64,000 nucleotides of DNA from Enchytraeus crypticus (GCA_905160935.1 CAJHZI010000744.1:658501-722500); one strand, 5' to 3'. Numbered from the stretch's first letter, positions 37,285-48,156 are shown. Notes: a model not told the origin generated them from the sequence alone. Program-made: numbers and translations.

Positions 37285-37435
37285 TTAATTTCTTTTATCT
37301 TTGAACTGATTTTATGGATTTTGAAATTTGCATCGTTCTGGACCTTCTTTTTGTTTTTAGGCTCGGAATTGTCTTAATAATGCTTGATGTTGTCGTTGAT
37401 GACTCTAGCACTCTATTAATAAATATGAAAAAGGG
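37285..37435 (+). mobile_element. LINE 3'-end fragment (family 2)
   Basis: CTTTAATTTCTTTTATCTTTG and the following 130 bp (frame ...FEICIVLDLLF...) match 41170-41310 (frame ...FGICIVLDFDI...). Only the 3' part is present. Confidence 0.65.
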
Positions 37436-37436
37436 C

Positions 37437-37665
37437 TGGATAGAATACATTCTATGGGGAGCGGAGAGGAAGTTTACTAAAACAGATCATAGCCGGTACA
37501 TATATGAATGGAAGGAAAGAGAAGCAGAGGAACGCCGAGATTAGGAATTTTAGATGATTTCAAGAACCACTCATATGTTGATATTAAGAGAAAAACGACA
37601 GAGAGAGAGAGAAGAGTGTTATATGCCATGGATCTGCTACTGGGCAGTACCCTACGAGAGATAGT
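37437..37665 (+). mobile_element. LINE C-terminal fragment (family 1)
   Basis: GAGAAGCAGAGGAACGCCGAG, TTTTAGATGATTTCAAGAACC and ATATGCCATGGATCTGCTACTG match the 3' portion of the LINE at 57120-57260 with frameshifts. It directly follows a family 2 fragment, so the site holds two elements. Confidence 0.65.
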
Positions 37666-38049
37666 TGATGCTACATTTGTCAAACTAATGACTATGCTAA
37701 AGTTTGATTCAAATAATAATGAAGAACTAATTATTACACAATTATTGTAATTTTTAAACAAATTATTTATGATTACTTATATTCAAAAGTGAAAACCAAT
37801 GCTATAGTGACGATTCAACTGAAATTGGCCTATAAGAGGTCCCCTTTCGCTGTGGTTTCCACAATTGACTCGAGTGATATTTAATTTTATAAATTCAATG
37901 TCTTTGTTTTTTATTATATTCGCAGAAACAGGTGTAAGGCTATTTATGATATTGTTGATATTGCTTGTTTGTGTTATATTTCATAATAGATACTCAAAGT
38001 TGCTAATATAGCTACCAAAGCAAGCAATATGCCTAAATTGTCTGTTTCG

Positions 38050-38160
38050 GTTAGGCTTTTAATTACCGATTAGAATGTTGAGCGTTCAAATCGTGGCCAT
38101 ATCGTTTCAATGCATTTTTATCCGCTGAAATTGACGTTAGTCTCGCCATTCATATCAATA
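38050..38160 (+). mobile_element. possible tRNA-like SINE remnant
   Basis: GCGTTCAAATCGTGG resembles a B box and GAAATTGACGTTAG a family A tail. The head is not recognisable. Confidence 0.3.
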
Positions 38161-38436
38161 ACTAAGTGAATTAATTCAATTATCATTGTGGAGTTAGTAC
38201 TGGGTATAAAGGCAATCCTTAGATGTATTCTATGCTATCAAGTAGGAAGTGGATTTAATTCAGGGCACCACTTCAATGCAGATAAGCCTACATAAGAGTC
38301 AATAATCTTAAAATTTTGTATGCTCATTGGCCGGATTAAAATCCTAAAAGATTTCGTCACATAGAGAACAGCTTTATAGACCTAACTTAAAATCGGCAAT
38401 GTAACACTTAATATTGCTCATTTTAATATAGCCTTT

Positions 38437-38600
38437 GACAGGACGGAATTAAATTATGAATTGATTTTGTTAGGACGGAATTGAATTATGAATTGATTTT
38501 GTTAGGACGGAATCGAATTATGAATTGATTTTTTTATGACGAAATTGAATTATGAATTGATTTTGTTAGGACGGAATCGAATTATGGATTGGTTTCTTTA
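38437..38600. repeat. 32-bp tandem repeat, five units
   Basis: The GGACGG core of a TTAGGACGGAATTGAATTATGAATTGATT-like unit starts at 38441, 38473, 38505, 38537 (as TGACGA) and 38569, exactly 32 bp apart. Each unit has overlapping AATTGA/TCAATT-type and GAATTA sites. Confidence 0.9.
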
Positions 38601-38634
38601 GCTGCATTTACGTTTGTCCTCTGTTCATAACTTA

Positions 38635-38660
38635 TAGACCTACAGATGTCTGTAGGTCTA
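38635..38660. repeat. 12-bp-arm hairpin
   Basis: TAGACCTACAGA and TCTGTAGGTCTA are perfect inverted repeats around a 2-nt centre. It immediately follows the 32-bp repeat block. Confidence 0.6.
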
Positions 38661-39039
38661 CTCTATTTGAATTCTCACATTTTACAATCTGAAAGCAGTT
38701 TTTGTAGAAAAGTAGAAGAATTAACTTAAAACCTCATTTATATTTGGTTTTGCGGCTTGGCCATTAGGCAAATATCGTGAAGATTGCTAAGAGCGCCCTG
38801 ACGTCTCGACGCAGAATGTTTAGCATATCTTAGATAGCAGATAAGCTCTGCAGGCAGTGAATCGGTGCAAAGTAATTTATCATTTTTCATATTTCGCTAG
38901 ATGGAACGATGTATCACGCGTTTAGCCGTGCAGCCGTGTTAGGTTTTGATTATTTGAATTCCTGGTTGAATGTGCCTTCAATAGATCTGCTGTCCCTTTA
39001 AAACGTCTGCTACGTTGCTGTCAGATGTTTACCAACCGA

Positions 39040-39765
39040 CGTCAAATATTAGCTGTACTGTGAAAATCTTAAATTTATACGTTATTAAGTTCGCTGATGA
39101 TACATACCTCATTATCCCATCTCAGTATCTTTATACCACTGACGATGAACCTACTAACATTGACTTTTGAATAAGTCGAAATCTCGTGAACTTCTTTTCC
39201 ATCCTCGGCGATCTAGATTTCAAGCAAGTTCTGTGCCACTGCTCCTAGATGGAATTGTTAGAGTGAACACTTTAAAGTGCTTAGGTGTTACACTGCAATC
39301 CAACTTCTCCTTTTCTGTCCACGTGGATGATGTAATTAGCAGTTGCTCTTCTAATCTTTTTGCCATTCGCACTCTAAAATCAAAAGGTCTTAATTCTGAC
39401 CTAATTGTCACTGTCTTTAAATCTATTGCACTCTCCAAGTTAACATATGCATCACAATTTTGGTGGGGTTATGTTGGTTCCTCCGAGAGTGAACGCCTTG
39501 AAGCCTTCCTCTGGAGGCTACAAGATGTAACTTCTACGATGAAGTACGATCTTTTGCGGATATCGCTGCCGATGCAGATGAGAAATTGTTTAACGCTATC
39601 ATCAGTAACAAATAGCATGTCCTACACCGGCTTCTTCCGCCGCTTAAAGATAATTTTAACTTTAAGCTCAGGGAGAGGGCTCACCCTTTCTCTCTACCAT
39701 CTAAGCACACACCTTTGATGGATAAGAACTTTATAATTAGAATGCTATATAAAGACTTCGTAAGT
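39040..39765 (+). pseudogene. LINE reverse transcriptase remnant (family 2, CR1/Jockey-like)
   Basis: This is part of a retrotransposon polymerase that copies its RNA into DNA. The frame at 39090 reads FADDTYLIIPSQ, the catalytic [FY]xDD box, and stops at 39168. The frame at 39167 then carries NKSKSRELLF, LKCLGVTLQSNFSFSVHVDD, SNLFAIRTLKSKGL and SKLTYASQFWWGY, the thumb region after the active site. A frameshift thus separates palm and thumb, and further breaks follow near 39530. The element is dead. It lies in the Lox2 intron in sense orientation. Clade assignment is from motif memory and is tentative. Confidence 0.8.
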
Positions 39766-40653
39766 TTTTTTTAAACAATGTCTGCTTATGTTTATTACTT
39801 TCTATATTGCCATTTGTGTGCGTGTGTACGTTTTCTGCGGTATGTCAGATTTCATGTAATAAACGAATATAATAATAGGCCTACCTGAAGTTCTGTTTCA
39901 CTTGAAGCAAAACTGTTATATTTTGGATTTGTGAGCTTCACTATAGGCAATGTATTTACTTTTAGTCAGCTAATAGTTGTTTAGATGATAGTGTATTAAA
40001 AATATAGCAGTAGATTAAAAAATATTCAAGCTTTAAATAAGATGCTTTTGTAGAACTTCTGCAAAACGATTTCTAAACTGTTTACTCAATTACATTAATT
40101 TACTATTACCTCTGAGTTTGACTTCACATCTAAGCAACCTAAAACATTAAAATTCTCTTCTAAAATAGAATTGGTTATATTATTATGTACTGCGATGTAG
40201 TGACGTGGTAAGTAACAAATATTCCACAATGGACTTACGAAGATATGGTTTTGCAGAAGAAATGATTTGGAGTAGGCTAAATTGCTTGATTTTCTTGTTT
40301 ACAACACCAGTAGTATACATATTGATTACTATTAAGTTAAAATTGATATAAAAATCTATGCCGAAGACGCATTGTAACATGTATACTTTATTTCACTGAA
40401 AGTTAATTTCTCTATCATGTTTCTACTCGATTTGATTTATATAAAATATATGTCTTGTTATTTGTTCTAAACAGCGTATTATTATATCTTTCGAATGGTT
40501 AACTTTTTATTTCAGAAGTGGTTTAAAAAGTATGATACTATTAAAAATGTATGCTCCAATTGTTATTATGACAATTGTCGTGCAAGTTAATTTAATAAGT
40601 TTTAGAATACTTCGTAAAATATATACTTAGTGTATAAATACAATACAAATAGT

Positions 40654-40657
<4 letters not shown>

Positions 40658-40705
<48 letters not shown>

Positions 40706-40738
40706 AATATATATAGATCTATATATATATATATATTA

Positions 40739-40801
<63 letters not shown>
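40658..40801. repeat. (TA)n microsatellite
   Basis: Two long TA runs separated by ACATGTAAATATATATAGATC and TTATATATTATAT interruptions. Confidence 0.95.
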
Positions 40802-40805
<4 letters not shown>

Positions 40806-40869
40806 TCTTTCTTTGATTTCCAGTTTAACTAAAGGGTTGGACTAAGAAAATGTTAGGTCTTGGAGACCT

Positions 40870-41345
40870 ACAACTATTGGAGTTGTATGTCTCACTTGTT
40901 TAAAGTGATGCAGCCTGCTGTTACTCGGTTAATTACTCTTGTGAGACCTAGCTTACCTTCGCGCTCTCAGCTATCTAATCGTTCTTTCTAACATGCTGCA
41001 CCGCAGATCTGGAATTCTCTTTCATCCAATCTTAGGAAATCTTCATTTGAATCACATCGGCCTCTGCTTTCCTATGAGCAGTTCCATAGGCAGTTGAAGA
41101 CCCAACGTTTCCTTCGCTCTTTTCCATCCAGTGTCCATGAGTTGAGACCTGCACAGAAACCTACTTTCTTTAATTTCCTTTATCTTTGGATTGATATTTC
41201 GGATTTTGGAATTTGCATCGTTTTGGACTTTGATATTGTTTACCGACTTGGATTTGTCTCAAGAGTGCTGGATGTTGTCATGCACAACAGTGGCACTCTA
41301 ATAATTGTTGGTGTTACTACTGAACTGTTGCCTATATTATTATAA
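40870..41345 (+). mobile_element. LINE C-terminus and 3' end (family 2)
   Basis: Frames read RLITLVRPSLPSRSQLSNRS, then APQIWNSLPSNLRKSSFES and YEQFHRQLKTQRFLRSF. The WNSLP motif followed by a short FxxxLKTxLF-type ending marks the C-terminus of CR1/Jockey-like polymerases. The region after 41170 is the same 3' sequence as at 37285-37435. Confidence 0.75.
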
Positions 41346-41394
41346 TATTAATGATTGTAACGGTCTAACGTGTATATGTTCTGAAATGGACATA

Positions 41395-41512
41395 ATATGA
41401 AGTGGGCAAGGTCTAAAGTAAGCGTGGTCTAAAGTGGGCATGGTCTAAAGTATGAATGATCTAAAGTGGGCGTGGGTCTATATTTTTTGTGGTCTATAGT
41501 GGGCATCGACTA
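41395..41512. repeat. GTGGTCTAAAGTGGGC minisatellite
   Basis: About six imperfect units of roughly 18-20 bp built on GGTCTAAAGTGGGC. Confidence 0.75.
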
Positions 41513-41789
41513 TGTTTCACTTCTGCTTATTAATACTAGAGCTATGAAATGAAAATTTACTAAAATTTCTTTCTATCTAGTAACAAATCGATTCTTCAAA
41601 ATTCTCAATCATCTACGAACAGTCTGACTTGCTGAGTGATATTATATGCGATCGTCTACCCTTTTTAATTAATGATGTTTCATTCAAATGATTGCTTTAT
41701 CGTGTAATGAAGAGCTGAATAGAATTAAAAATGCTTTGCTAGCGTTTACTGATTGACCTGCATACGCGGCGTTTAATTGCATGATCTCT

Positions 41790-41972
41790 CTATTTACTCT
41801 CTCTTCCTCTCCCTCTCTGAATCTTCCTCTCTCTCTCTCCCTCTTTCTTTCCCCCCCCCCCTCTCTCTCTCTATTTCCCTCTTCATATCCTTCTCTCTCT
41901 CCTTCTTTCTCCCTCTCCCTCTCTCTTCCACTCTCATTCCCTCTTCATCTCCCCTCTATCTCTCTCTCTTCG
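41790..41972. repeat. (CT)n-rich tract with C run
   Basis: A pyrimidine tract with a ten-C run near 41852. Open frames across it are artefacts. Confidence 0.9.
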
Positions 41973-42439
41973 TTCCAAGCAACAGCCTATCTATTATTTA
42001 CGTGTGTGCATAGTGCATAGATCACTTTTTACAGTATGCAGAGCAGAGCCTTACATGTATAGCCAATGCTGTCCTCTTTATGAGGTTAGTGAACTTCTAA
42101 AACATCGCAGGACAATGTCACAGCTTAGCTGTCTGCCTTTCATTGTGTTAGGTCGATTCACTCACTCTGCCAGTCAGTATAAACTGATAATTATCTAATG
42201 ATCGGTCTTTATTCTTGATTTCAATGCGTTGCGTGACGTTAATTACTTGTAAACAATTGGCCTACCATGGATAATGCCCAAGTTTAGTCTAAGATTCACA
42301 CGCAGAAATATAATTAATTTAAAACTATTCAAAGCACGTGCATGCAGACTCTCAAAGTCTGTATGATTTTGGATACTATTCATAAGCTCGTCTGGTTTTT
42401 TTAATCAGTTAAGTTAACGTAATAGATTGACGAGTTGAA

Positions 42440-42560
42440 AACAAACTTCCCAGATGACAGCAAACCAGAGGTTCAAATCCCAGTCTGGATAGTGTGTGTT
42501 ATTAATTGCGTCATAAAACGATGGAATCGGCTTCACTTAGATTTCGAATGACTGAATGAA
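42440..42560 (+). mobile_element. possible tRNA-like SINE remnant
   Basis: ACCAGAGGTTCAAATCCCAG contains a B-box match (GGTTCAAATCC). The preceding A box is not clear and the tail is not one of the families named here. Confidence 0.35.
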
Positions 42561-42608
42561 TACTAAAAGAATGACAAGTCACCGATTGATTTATAGTTTG
42601 ATTTTATT

Positions 42609-42850
42609 CTCTCTCTCTCTCTTAATGCACTGCCTACTGGCAGGTCCATGGTATATAACGCCTCTACTCTTCTCTGTCTTCCGCTTTCCTCTTCATGTCC
42701 ACATATGAGTGGGTCTTTAAATCATCTAACATACCCAATCTCGGCCTGCCTCTGCCTTCTTTTTCGTCCATTCTGCCTTCATACCTCTTTTAATAGACCT
42801 TCCCCCCTTAGAATGTGTCCTATCCAGCTCTTCGTCCTATATCTTATTAC
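42609..42850 (-). mobile_element. LINE 3' end (family 1) beside the Lox2 homeobox exon
   Basis: The reverse complement reads GGACACATTCTAAGGGGGGAAG, GGCAGAGGCAGGCCGAGATTGG, GATGATTTAAAGACCCACTC and CATGGACCTGCCAGTAGGCAG, collinear with 57060-57290 over its whole length. A (CT)n run at 42609-42624 is the tail. The element ends within about 50 bp of the splice acceptor at 42898. Confidence 0.85.
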
Positions 42851-42898
42851 ATTTATTAACTGTTAATTTGGTTTCACTAATGTCTATTAAATGTGCAG

Positions 42899-43140
42899 GT
42901 CCTAATTCGAGTCAGCGACGTCGAGGTCGACAGACCTACTCCTGCCACCAGACCCTAGAGCTGGAGAAAGACTACAAGTTCAACAAGTACCTCTCGCGCA
43001 GTAGACGCATAGAGTTGAGCATATCTCTGAGCTTGACGGAACGTCAGGTGAAGATCTGGTTCCAGAACCGCCGCATGAAGGAGAAGAAAGAGATAGCGAC
43101 AATACGAGAGCTGAACGAAAGCACCAAGAAAGTCGGCTGA
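42899..43140 (+). CDS. Lox2: Lox2/Lox4-type central Hox gene, homeobox exon 2
   Basis: The exon follows ATGTGCAG and encodes residues 301-380 to a TGA at 43138. The linker GPNSSQ leads to the homeodomain, residues 307-366: RRRGRQTY at the N-terminal arm, [15 protein letters not shown], and [20 protein letters not shown] in helix 3. W48, Q50, N51 and R53 are intact. Compared with the usual central-class pattern (TYTRYQ, EKEF, RRRRIEL), this one has S9, C10, H11, D19, Y20 and S29, so it is unusually diverged. After the homeodomain, ATIRELNE resembles the UbdA peptide (QAIKELNE) of Ubx, abd-A, Lox2 and Lox4, placing it in that group. The protein ends 14 residues past the homeodomain, a short tail. 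The alternative is Lox4. Confidence 0.88.
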
Positions 43141-43870
43141 TTTAATAGCAACATTGAGCGTGGAAAACTTGATACTTTACCGAAATTTAACTGTATTAGT
43201 TGATTGAATGTACTGACCAATGGTATACCTACTTGTGACTAATCGCACTAGGCTGCTAGTTTATTAATAATGTGATGGTTATTAGAAGTAAGGTGGGGAT
43301 TTGCATGGGAGGATATGAGGAGATTATGACGACAGTTATTTATTACGTCATAGTTCAATATGGTGTAGGGCACTCTTCCGGGCGAATTTTTTAACAACTA
43401 AATGAAAATTTTCACTTGGCATTATAGATTATTTCAGTTATACGCGTAATTATAGCATATTGAACGAATTGAATATAAGTAATGAGTTTAAACTGTGCGG
43501 ACATAAGCTCATCAATAACGTTAATTACTCGTATTTGCACTTTATATATTGGAAATGTCAAAAATAGAGCCGTATCCTTAACCAGATGTTTTTCAATCGT
43601 GTGTAAGTATATTGCAACGTATTCAAAGGTTTCTTGAGGCTAAAGTAACACATGGGTTTTTACCGCTCAGTGAAACCAATTACTGGTTTAATATAATCAT
43701 TAAAATTCAAGTTTACCAATAGGAATTATTATTACTCGGGGAACGGCTACACCGGTAATTAGAACCATATATAATGATCCCAGCAAAACCGTTCTAACTC
43801 TACTGCTTAATATTGTTAAACTTCTGAAGTACTCAGCTTTAGATATTTATACAATAAATGTCTGGCCATG
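43141..43870 (+). other. probable Lox2-type 3' UTR with AATAAA
   Basis: An AATAAA at 43853-43858, about 0.7 kb past the stop, is the first canonical polyadenylation hexamer and lies just before a minus-strand SINE at 43884. Transcript cleavage about 20 bp later would fit. No other feature is seen. Confidence 0.4.
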
Positions 43871-43883
43871 CTGTAGGTAAAGC

Positions 43884-44020
43884 TAATGTTAACGTCAGTT
43901 TCCTCACTAGAAAGCGATATCCGTGACGGGAGAGCCCAGAATTTGAACCTCGCACTTACTGATCCTCAATCGAATATCTTGCCATTATAGCCACTTGCGG
44001 CTGCAGCCAGTGATGATGTC
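43884..44020 (-). mobile_element. tRNA-derived SINE (family A)
   Basis: The plus strand shows TTAACGTCAGTTTCCTCACTAG, AATTTGAACC and GGCTGCAGCCAGTG: family A in reverse. It sits immediately past the likely Lox2 polyadenylation site. Confidence 0.85.
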
Positions 44021-44372
44021 GGACTGTATTGATTCTAAGGGATTGCATTGTTATAGATCTCGATTTCTCTACGGTTCATGCATTTTACAAGGATGTTCTG
44101 ATTGCGTAAAAAACTACTTGGTAGCAATTTACTTGTAAGACGTCTCTGATATCCCTTCATCTAATGAACCGTATGTTAAATTGGACCTGCCATTTTCAAG
44201 ATAACTTGAGTTTATGCTTAGTAATAGTATTTATGTGTATTATTTATATTATTACCATATGCAATTAACAGCGCTGCCATATCCTAATATCATCCAAAAG
44301 TGTTCCCTATTTAACACAACACTATCTCTTCATTGAGCGTTTATTGGTTTTCATATAGGCCCTATATACGCC

Positions 44373-44482
44373 TATATATACAGTATATATATATATATAT
44401 ATATTTATATATTTATATATACATGTATATATATATATATATGTATATATGTATATATATACATATATACATATATATATAT

Positions 44483-44535
<53 letters not shown>
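44373..44535. repeat. (TA)n microsatellite
   Basis: A TA array with repeated ACATGT and ATGTATATGT interruptions. Confidence 0.95.
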
Positions 44536-44542
<7 letters not shown>

Positions 44543-45244
44543 GCTACTGATAGACTCATAGGACTAAATAGGGCCTAGGCCTACCTCGGTAAAATATATT
44601 TACATTATACGGTACCTTCAAGTTCACGAAGTTATTTTTCAATAAATTTTTTACCCTTAAAAGAAATAAAATTTTCGGATCTTTCATCCGTGTAGTTTGA
44701 ACCGGTATTATTTTTAAACTTTTAAATTGATTTAAAAAATTATTATCCATGTCAGATCTAGCTCTTTGATAATTAAATTATAAGTAACCTTATGAGCATT
44801 CTTGAAAAACTTATCAATTTTTGCATGACAGATTTTAAGACGCATACCTAGGCTTAAAAATACGATTTTCTATGTTTGCTTTGAATTTTTGCGGTGTGAC
44901 AATCATGCAGAGTTATAATCATAGTTATACTATTATTATTATTTTTTATTTTTTATTGCTATTATTGTTATTAGTAGTAGTACTACTACTTCTAGTAGGA
45001 GTAGTAGTATTTCAATTTTTATTATCTGCATTATTTGCACTATTTACATTATTAACAGTATTTGGATCAATATCATTATGATTATTTAGGTTTGCTACTA
45101 TTGTAAATATTAAAATTATTATTTTTTGCTATTATTAAATATATTATTTGTATTTCCCCGTGCTGTTTCCGGATTGCTCGAAGAATAAACCAACTGTGTA
45201 AATATGCCTGTGTCGTAGAAGGCGATATAAAAACTAGATCCAAA

Positions 45245-45440
45245 CGAACGTCAGAAAGGGCTTTCGCTTGGTGAGTGTCTAGGCTCCAGAAATTGCTACA
45301 AAAACTTCAACGAATGGATAAACTTTGAATGTCTATTCCTATCCCGACACTGGTTAGACTGGGATTTAAGGGGAGATTAAGATGATTATAATGACAATGA
45401 TTATTATTATTATTATTATTATTATTATAATTATTATTTT
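45245..45440 (+). mobile_element. LINE 3' end (family B) with (ATT)n tail
   Basis: GTCTAGGCTCCAGAAATTGCTAC and ACGAATGGATAAACTTTG lead into CCTATCCCGACACTGGTTAG, frame IPTLVRLGFKGR. Unlike the other family B copies the tail ends in ATTATT. The sequence upstream of the final frame matches the minus-strand copy in the Post2 intron. Confidence 0.7.
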
Positions 45441-45704
45441 TTTTTTTTTTTTTACCCCGGTGTAAAGAACCTGGGGTTTGATAAAAACGATTCAAGCAAT
45501 ACGTGCTGAATCGCCGCCCGGCTACTCGAGGTCATCAATCGGCTTATTATTATTATTATTATTATTTTATTTTTTTTTTATTTTTTAATTTTTTTTAATT
45601 TTTTTTTTTACCCCGGTGTAAAGAACCTGGGGTTTGATAAAAACGATTCGAGCAATACGTGCTGAATCGCCGCCCGGCTACTCGACGTCATCAATCGGCT
45701 TAAA
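45439..45704 (-). repeat. duplicated 92-bp element ending in poly-A
   Basis: The body ACCCCGGTGTAAAGAACC through ATCAATCGGCTTA occurs at 45454-45547 and again at 45611-45704 with only a few differences (for example CAAGCAA/GAGCAA). Each copy is preceded on the plus strand by a T run, so on the minus strand each would end in poly-A. An (ATT)n stretch lies between them. It may be a retroposed 3' end duplicated locally. Confidence 0.75.
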
Positions 45705-46190
45705 AGAATTGTTGAAGCAGACTGCATTATTATTATTATTAGGCTATATGTTTTTATTGTTAGGCTCATTATTGTTATCAATCTTATTATTATTATTTGC
45801 ACTGTTTTACAATTAGAATTATTATTATTGGTTTTCTCACTATTGTTAATTTTTAAATACTGTTTTTAAGGCTTGCTGTAAGTATTGCTTATGCCTAACG
45901 AGACCGTTGACGGTATCCATTCATTTAGGTATACTGAATGTTAGCACAGTTGTCGATAGTGGTTATTTAATTGTTGATATTAAAACAAAGTTTAACGTCT
46001 GTTTTCATATCACAAGGGACACTGTCAGAGAAGGTCCGGTTACGGTGAGCGTTCAACCGAAGGCACCTGATTCTCAAGTAACTGTGTTTCCAATAGGCCA
46101 TCCAATTAGTATAGGCTATAAGCAATATACTTCTCAGCACATTCTTACTTCTCTGCACCACATTTATTTTGCAGATTGGATGGACGAATT
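45705..46190. other. AT-rich DNA with ATT runs, no gene recognised
   Basis: A 111-codon open frame begins in this stretch (45907) but has no recognisable motif, no family resemblance and ends in a SINE tail. I do not call it a gene. Confidence 0.5.
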
Positions 46191-46194
46191 GATC

Positions 46195-46275
46195 TGTAGT
46201 GATGTGTGCTGTGGAGACGTCCCTGACATCATTCGTGGATGAGGAAACTGACGTTAAACCTTTATTTTGATTATT
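46195..46275 (+). mobile_element. SINE 3' tail (shared tail)
   Basis: GACGTCCCTGACATCATTCGTGG, then GATGAGGAAACTGACGTTAAA and an ATT-rich end. It joins the family A tail wording (GAGGAAACTGACGTTAA) with the family C lead-in (CCCTGACAT). Confidence 0.6.
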
Positions 46276-47825
46276 ATTATAAACTATATTTCAAAATTAT
46301 AATCTAAGCGAGACCCTTAACTGTTACTCATCGTTGTTCTCTTACATCCTTGACATTGTATTCAGGTAAAAAATTGAACGTTGATTTTTTTGTTTGATAG
46401 GTTTGTTTTATATTGCTATATACGATCTAGGTTATTTAGAAAATAGGACTATTAACAAACATCCTGTTTACGTGTTGTACCGCTTATTAGGCTATAGCAG
46501 GCAAATATTGGAAAGCAACTAAATTTGTTTTGTAAATAGGATAATTCACATTTTTCTTCAGAGGGCAAAGTTTCGTATGAAAATTTTGGTCTAAATGTAG
46601 CATTTTGCGTTATAATGGATTTGCATTACTATTGTCTTAATTGCTTCAAAATAAATAAGTTAAACAAATTCAACAGATAGAAAAATAAATTAAGCCTAGC
46701 ATAGAGATTAAGTTAAGATTAAAATTAATATTTTATTGAAAGTGTAAGATATATTGGGAGTGTAATATTTTTGATAAAATGTTTTGATGATTTCAAATCT
46801 GAATTTAATTAAATATCTGAACATAATTATGCTAAATTCACAAAATTTCCATTGAGCGCTTCTTGCAATTGAGTAGTTACCAGTAAGCAGCCTGACGGTA
46901 TTTGACTTATTTCTTTGCTGCATTGTCTCGAGTTGCCCCCATAAAGTTTGGTATAATAGATTAAATTTTAATTCTTGTAAAATATGACAATTTCTCGATT
47001 AAATGAAAATTTTTCTTTGCAAAGTAATCAATGAAATTTATCTAACTGATTCATATTTTCATCGTTTCCTAATTTCAAATAATTGCAAATCCACCTTCAA
47101 GTTTCAACAAAAAAATCATTTTAAAATCATCAGCTTAATGAGAATTAACTCTAGCCCTTAACTTTTTCACTAAATATTTAGTATTACTTTTTGGAAAATT
47201 AACAAACCTGATGGCCGCAAGAGCCGATTTGAAATCAAAATATGAAATTTGGAAGTTGCCACTATCTCGCTTGTTCACTATCGTATCTTCGATAGCTACT
47301 ATTGTTTTCTTAGACTTAAATTTTTTATAATGGACAATTTTAGGCCTACATGATAGTGCATAGACTAAATGAGTATATGCAATATGCTGATAGTGCAATC
47401 TATTCGCTTTCGCATATATAGGATATGCAGATTTTTACATGTTGGTGGTGTTTAGAATGCTTACCATTTATGACAATCATTAAATCTCCATCACTTGACT
47501 TTCATATTATATTGTAAAATAGATTTATTAATTAACGACAACCAATGAACACGTTGTAGACCTATCTTGTATATGATTGTAGTTTTGCTGCATACATGTT
47601 GTTGGTCGCCGCTTGTAAAAAATGTTAATTTGTTTTCACTCAAGTATTCAATAAAATAATAAACAATTTAATGAATGTGTAAGTAACTCGCTCTGCATTG
47701 CTTTGTTTTATTATCCTCTTGTTGAAGTATGAAGTGATTTTCAAAGTAAGAATCTATGTCGATGATTCTTAGTAAGAATTTCGTTAGAATATTCTTAAAA
47801 CTGTGGTACTTACGAATTCAATTTA
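46276..47825. other. AT-rich DNA, nothing recognised
   Basis: No genes, mobile elements or tandem repeats that I can support. Short open frames on both strands are unremarkable. Confidence 0.5.
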
Positions 47826-47827
47826 AC

Positions 47828-48000
47828 CAATCAATCAAGTAAGCAATCAATCAATCAATAAGAATTTAATGCCGATTCTTCTCCACAAGGTAATGTCAGG
47901 GACCTATCAAGCAGATCCTGCCTCAACAGACGCCGACGCACCATACGATGATGATTGAGTACATATGAAAGCTGAAAACAGGACTTTGCGATCCTCTTTT
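47828..48000 (-). mobile_element. SINE (family C), degraded head
   Basis: The plus strand begins with (TCAA)n and AAGAATTTAATGCC, then CACAAGGTAATGTCAGGGACC and CAACAGACGCCGACGCACCA, matching 33880-33960. The tRNA-like head is not clear. Confidence 0.6.
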
Positions 48001-48020
48001 TGGTCTCTAAAGAAAGCACA

Positions 48021-48156
<136 letters not shown>

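Larger units (their letters stand above)
32189..42898 (+). other. Lox2-type gene intron (10,710 bp)
   Basis: The intron splits the gene between the YPWM motif and the homeodomain, the usual place for a Hox intron. It runs from GTTAGT to ATGTGCAG. It holds at least three LINE families, family A and C SINEs, a 32-bp tandem repeat, a (TA)n tract and (CT)n tracts. A minus-strand LINE end reaches to within about 50 bp of the acceptor. No extra exon was recognised. Confidence 0.85.

Noticed and set aside
45907-46242. 111-codon plus-strand open frame
   Set aside because: It has no recognisable motif and its end runs into a SINE tail.
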